From Macrobrachium rosenbergii (taxonomy: Eukaryota; Arthropoda; Malacostraca; Decapoda; Palaemonidae): a stretch of 64,000 bases of DNA. A program made the translations under genes and the position numbers. Location: positions 37,496,099 through 37,560,098 of the forward strand of contig NC_089744.1 in assembly GCF_040412425.1 (NCBI RefSeq), in the 5' to 3' direction. The notes under the pieces were generated by a model. It was not told the DNA's origin. It saw only the letters and a program-made list of their open reading frames with translations, and did not search any database. Shown piece after piece: positions 61,456-64,000 of the stretch; the stretch's first letter is position 1, and each line of letters begins with the position of its first letter.

Positions 61456-62960
61456 GTGGACCTGGAAGGGGTCTCTGGCAAACATGCTAACCTGACTCCA
61501 CCATTCGTACGAGTCATAATACATATGAATGCCTCCTTGACAGGTTGGGGAGGCCATTGGGAGGACTGTCAGTTAAGGGGAAGATGGTCACCTATTCTGA
61601 GGGAGTGTCATATCAGCTTCCTAGGGCTATTGGCTGTCTTGCTCACATTTTGTTGGTCCTAGACTGCAATGTCTTATATTACGAGGTTAAGCTCATGCTG
61701 AGCTCCTCTCAATTCAGTAATTGCTAACATGCTTCCACATCGGGAAGTGGACCAGTTTGCCACATGTGAGAACCATCAACTTCCAGTGTATGCGTCTCTG
61801 AACCTGGACATTCAGACAACAGCAAGAGATGCATTCCTACAAGACTGGAACGAATGGAGGACAATATGCTTTTTTCCTTAACTGTCCCAGATTTCGAAAG
61901 CTTTGAACAACCTACTAGCTTTCAATGGAACCACTTGCCTAGTAGCCCTGAATTAGCCAGTCATTGGTTCTTTATTTCTTCAACAACAGGCAAGAGAACA
62001 GATTCCAATACCATCCACTGTTCATTCCCAAACAGAAGTAGTTGTCCACACATCCTCCTTTCTGAGCAGCTATCTTCACATGTGGATTTTTAATTCTAGT
62101 CTACTGTGAAGATTATTTGCCTAACATTGCTAGGTACCTATTACAAAAACTACGGACTTCATCTATCCGACATACCAGTCCATAAAGAAAATGTGGTTAA
62201 GCTACCTCCACACTAAGAGCCCAGTTTTATATTTTATTTTACATTTTATTAACTTTTCAGGTCAAGCACCTTGCTATTTCAACAATCATGGCATACAAGG
62301 CAGCATTGGTGGAACCCTTGCCCTATGGTTTTGATTCTAATATAGAAATTGTCAATCATTTCTGCAGTCTTTTACACTATAAAGGTCAGCTCCTACAAGA
62401 TTTCCCATTACCTGGTCTCTGAAAAAAGGTTCTTAGACTAATGTCATTCCCTCAATTTAGTGGGCCCAATACAACTACAACTCACATGCTCCAAAGGGCA
62501 GTCTTCTTGACTGCTTTGGCATCAGGAACTTGAATTAGTGTAATGGGCTTTCCCAGACAAGGACATTTCACCACTTATACACCTAGTTGTCATTTACTGT
62601 TGTCTCCTAGCCAAGAATGAGGACCTTTTTAAACAGAAAATCCCCATTTTTTGATAAAGGAACTTGATGTTTCATGTAAAATATTATGCCCGGTTCAAGC
62701 ACTCAAGGTTTGCCTAGATGTCACCACAAACATCCCAGGCGGATCTATTTTTCCTACACTCCAGCACAAACAAACCATGCTCTCTACATGGGCTATGAAT
62801 TATTTTTGTGGCCCTCATTAAAAAGGCAGACCCTCACTCCTTTCCTAGTCGCATGACATCCAAAAGGTGAGGACATTGTTAACTTTCTTTGGAATATTTC
62901 CTTCGAAGAAGTCTTCGTGTACGGAGTGGTTATTAGAATCAGCATTCCTGAACCAGTGAA
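61456..62960 (+). pseudogene. DIRS-C RNase H, pol tail and tyrosine recombinase (broken)
   Basis: RNase H: IHMNASLTGWGGHWEDCQLR, then ECHISFLGLLAVLLTFCW. The Asp normally found before A-S-L-T-G-W-G is Asn here. Pol tail: LPVYASLNLDIQTTARDAFL. Recombinase region: YKAAL-EPLPYGF-type sequence near 62295-62335, then TALASGT-stop-IS near 62508-62535, where the conserved catalytic Arg codon is TGA. Further on SHDIQKV occupies the H-x-x-R box with Gln in place of Arg. Two conserved recombinase arginines are therefore lost; CGA-to-TGA and CGA-to-CAA are both CpG-decay changes (inference). Confidence 0.78.
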
Positions 62961-63454
62961 AACAAAATAATCCTGCAGCTGGCATCAACATAATTAGTTA
63001 AGTCACTGTAGAACCACAAGGGATAGGTTCATGTGTTTCCTGTTCTTTATTGACAGACCCTAACAGGTATCCGGAATCAAGACTGCTGATAGCCTGTGAT
63101 TTACCTTGAATCAATAATTCCTGAAACATTATTGCCATGAAAGTGGTGGTCATGCTGAGATACCGCTGGGGAAGGCCACAATAATCTTGCAGCCAGACCC
63201 AACATAATTAAGTTAAGTCACCTTCGAACCACATAGAATAATATACCACTGGTTCATGTGTTGTTTCCTGTTCTTTACTGCCTAACCCTAAGGGTATCGG
63301 GATTAAAGAAATTGGTTCATAAACTGTGACTATACTTCGGACCAAAAATTTATCTGGGCTGTTGGGATTTATTTTTTAGGAGCTAAGCCATTTCGTCACC
63401 TGTCAATTTCTTTTGTAAGCTCCTTTGAGGATGAACAGCGGCTACACTACCAAA

Positions 63455-63845
63455 AAACACATTTTGACATAGGAAAAACTTATTTTTGGTAGCCACTGTG
63501 AGTCCTCAAAATCCACTTTCCCTGACGAAAAGGCATGGGACTGGGGTGAACATTTATCTTGCACAGACCTGGAGTGTAACGAGGATTATGGGTGACAAAC
63601 GCTATTGTCAACTTGCGTGAGTGGGACATAGAGCCAATGCAGTTGCTGTAAGACAGGAAATAGAGCCCTCCTGCCCTGAGTCCTTTATATTCTATCACTG
63701 TGCCAACAAGCAATATTCTGGCCTAAACCAACTATAAGAGAATTCTTTGTAATTGTCTGTTTTATGGAGCCCTGGGGGACTAAGAGTGTAACTCCCTTGA
63801 GAACAAACAGCAGCTACCAAATGTAGGTTTTTCCTAAATCAAAAC
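63455..63845. repeat. Right terminal complex of DIRS-C
   Basis: Contains the inverted copy of the left end (63588-63817). It also holds a local palindrome: TTTTGACATAGGAAAAAC-TTATTTTTGGTAGCC faces GCTACCAAATGTAGGTTTTTCC-TAAATCAAAACC. Confidence 0.82.
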
Positions 63846-64000
63846 CTGTTTTTTAAGCCATCTTAATCATCAGAAATAACAGAATATAAACTTTCTGCCC
63901 ATATGAAGCCCACCTTTCCATTATCCTACATTCACTTTATCAGTGACCATGATATCTCAGTTAAAAATAGCTTTAGCCTGAAATGTATTTTTAACATGCA

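Larger units (their letters stand above)
59637..63845 (+). mobile_element. DIRS-type retrotransposon, copy C (deleted)
   Basis: Inverted terminal regions 59637-59845 and 63588-63817 bound a plus-strand element of about 4.2 kb, close kin of DIRS-B. An RNase H piece lies at 61456-61662, the pol tail at 61730-61950 and a tyrosine recombinase at about 62050-62960. The right end has the same local palindrome (63455-63500 facing about 63800-63845) as DIRS-B. Gag and most of RT are missing. It lies just upstream (minus-strand sense) of the exon at 58062-59416. Confidence 0.82.

Overview
The window is eukaryotic and most likely from a decapod crustacean (shrimp, crab, crayfish or prawn). The reasons are its AT-rich intergenic sequence, many very long dinucleotide microsatellites ((TA)n, (TC)n/(GA)n, (TG)n), an intron-split gene, a tRNA-derived SINE and a second dispersed repeat that I associate with decapod genomes, and a dense load of DIRS (tyrosine-recombinase), Penelope-like, hAT, non-LTR and TTAA-target elements. 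The species assignment is inference.

One cellular gene is supported. It lies on the minus strand. Three long coding exons (58062-59416, 34335-35513, 28570-31440) have good splice signals, and both joining junctions are phase 0. Together they give about 1,800 residues of a lysine-rich, acidic, serine/proline-rich, largely disordered protein with an AT-hook-like motif, so probably nuclear and chromatin-associated. I do not recognise the family. The most upstream exon seen opens with an acceptor site, so the 5' end may lie beyond the window.

Region by region: 0.8-2.0 kb, Penelope-like remnant; 2.2-3.2 kb, a complete hAT-type insertion with 12-bp terminal inverted repeats and an 8-bp target duplication; 8.1-9.1 kb, a local four-copy repeat family; 12.0-12.5 kb, foldback repeat among (TA)n tracts; 13.3-13.6 kb, dispersed repeat; 16.7-17.8 kb, large palindrome with about 430-bp arms around a (TA)n core; 25.2-26.2 kb, dead non-LTR element; 28.2-59.4 kb, the gene. 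Its 22.5-kb intron (35514-58061) is a stack of transposons. DIRS-A (minus strand, carrying a SINE) is followed by a TTAA-flanked satellite-bearing element, a non-LTR fragment, and DIRS-B. DIRS-B is split by two more TTAA elements placed end to end and by a Tigger/pogo-like MITE. DIRS-C lies upstream of the last visible exon.

The most unusual content is the set of three TTAA elements (41478-44101, 49218-51410, 51415-54372). Each has piggyBac-like CCC...GGG ends, yet most of the interior is a tandem array of a roughly 380-bp unit. Such an element would disperse a satellite. One copy still has a 38-codon ORF where a transposase start could sit. The three DIRS copies have each lost conserved tyrosine-recombinase residues in a different way, so all look inactive.
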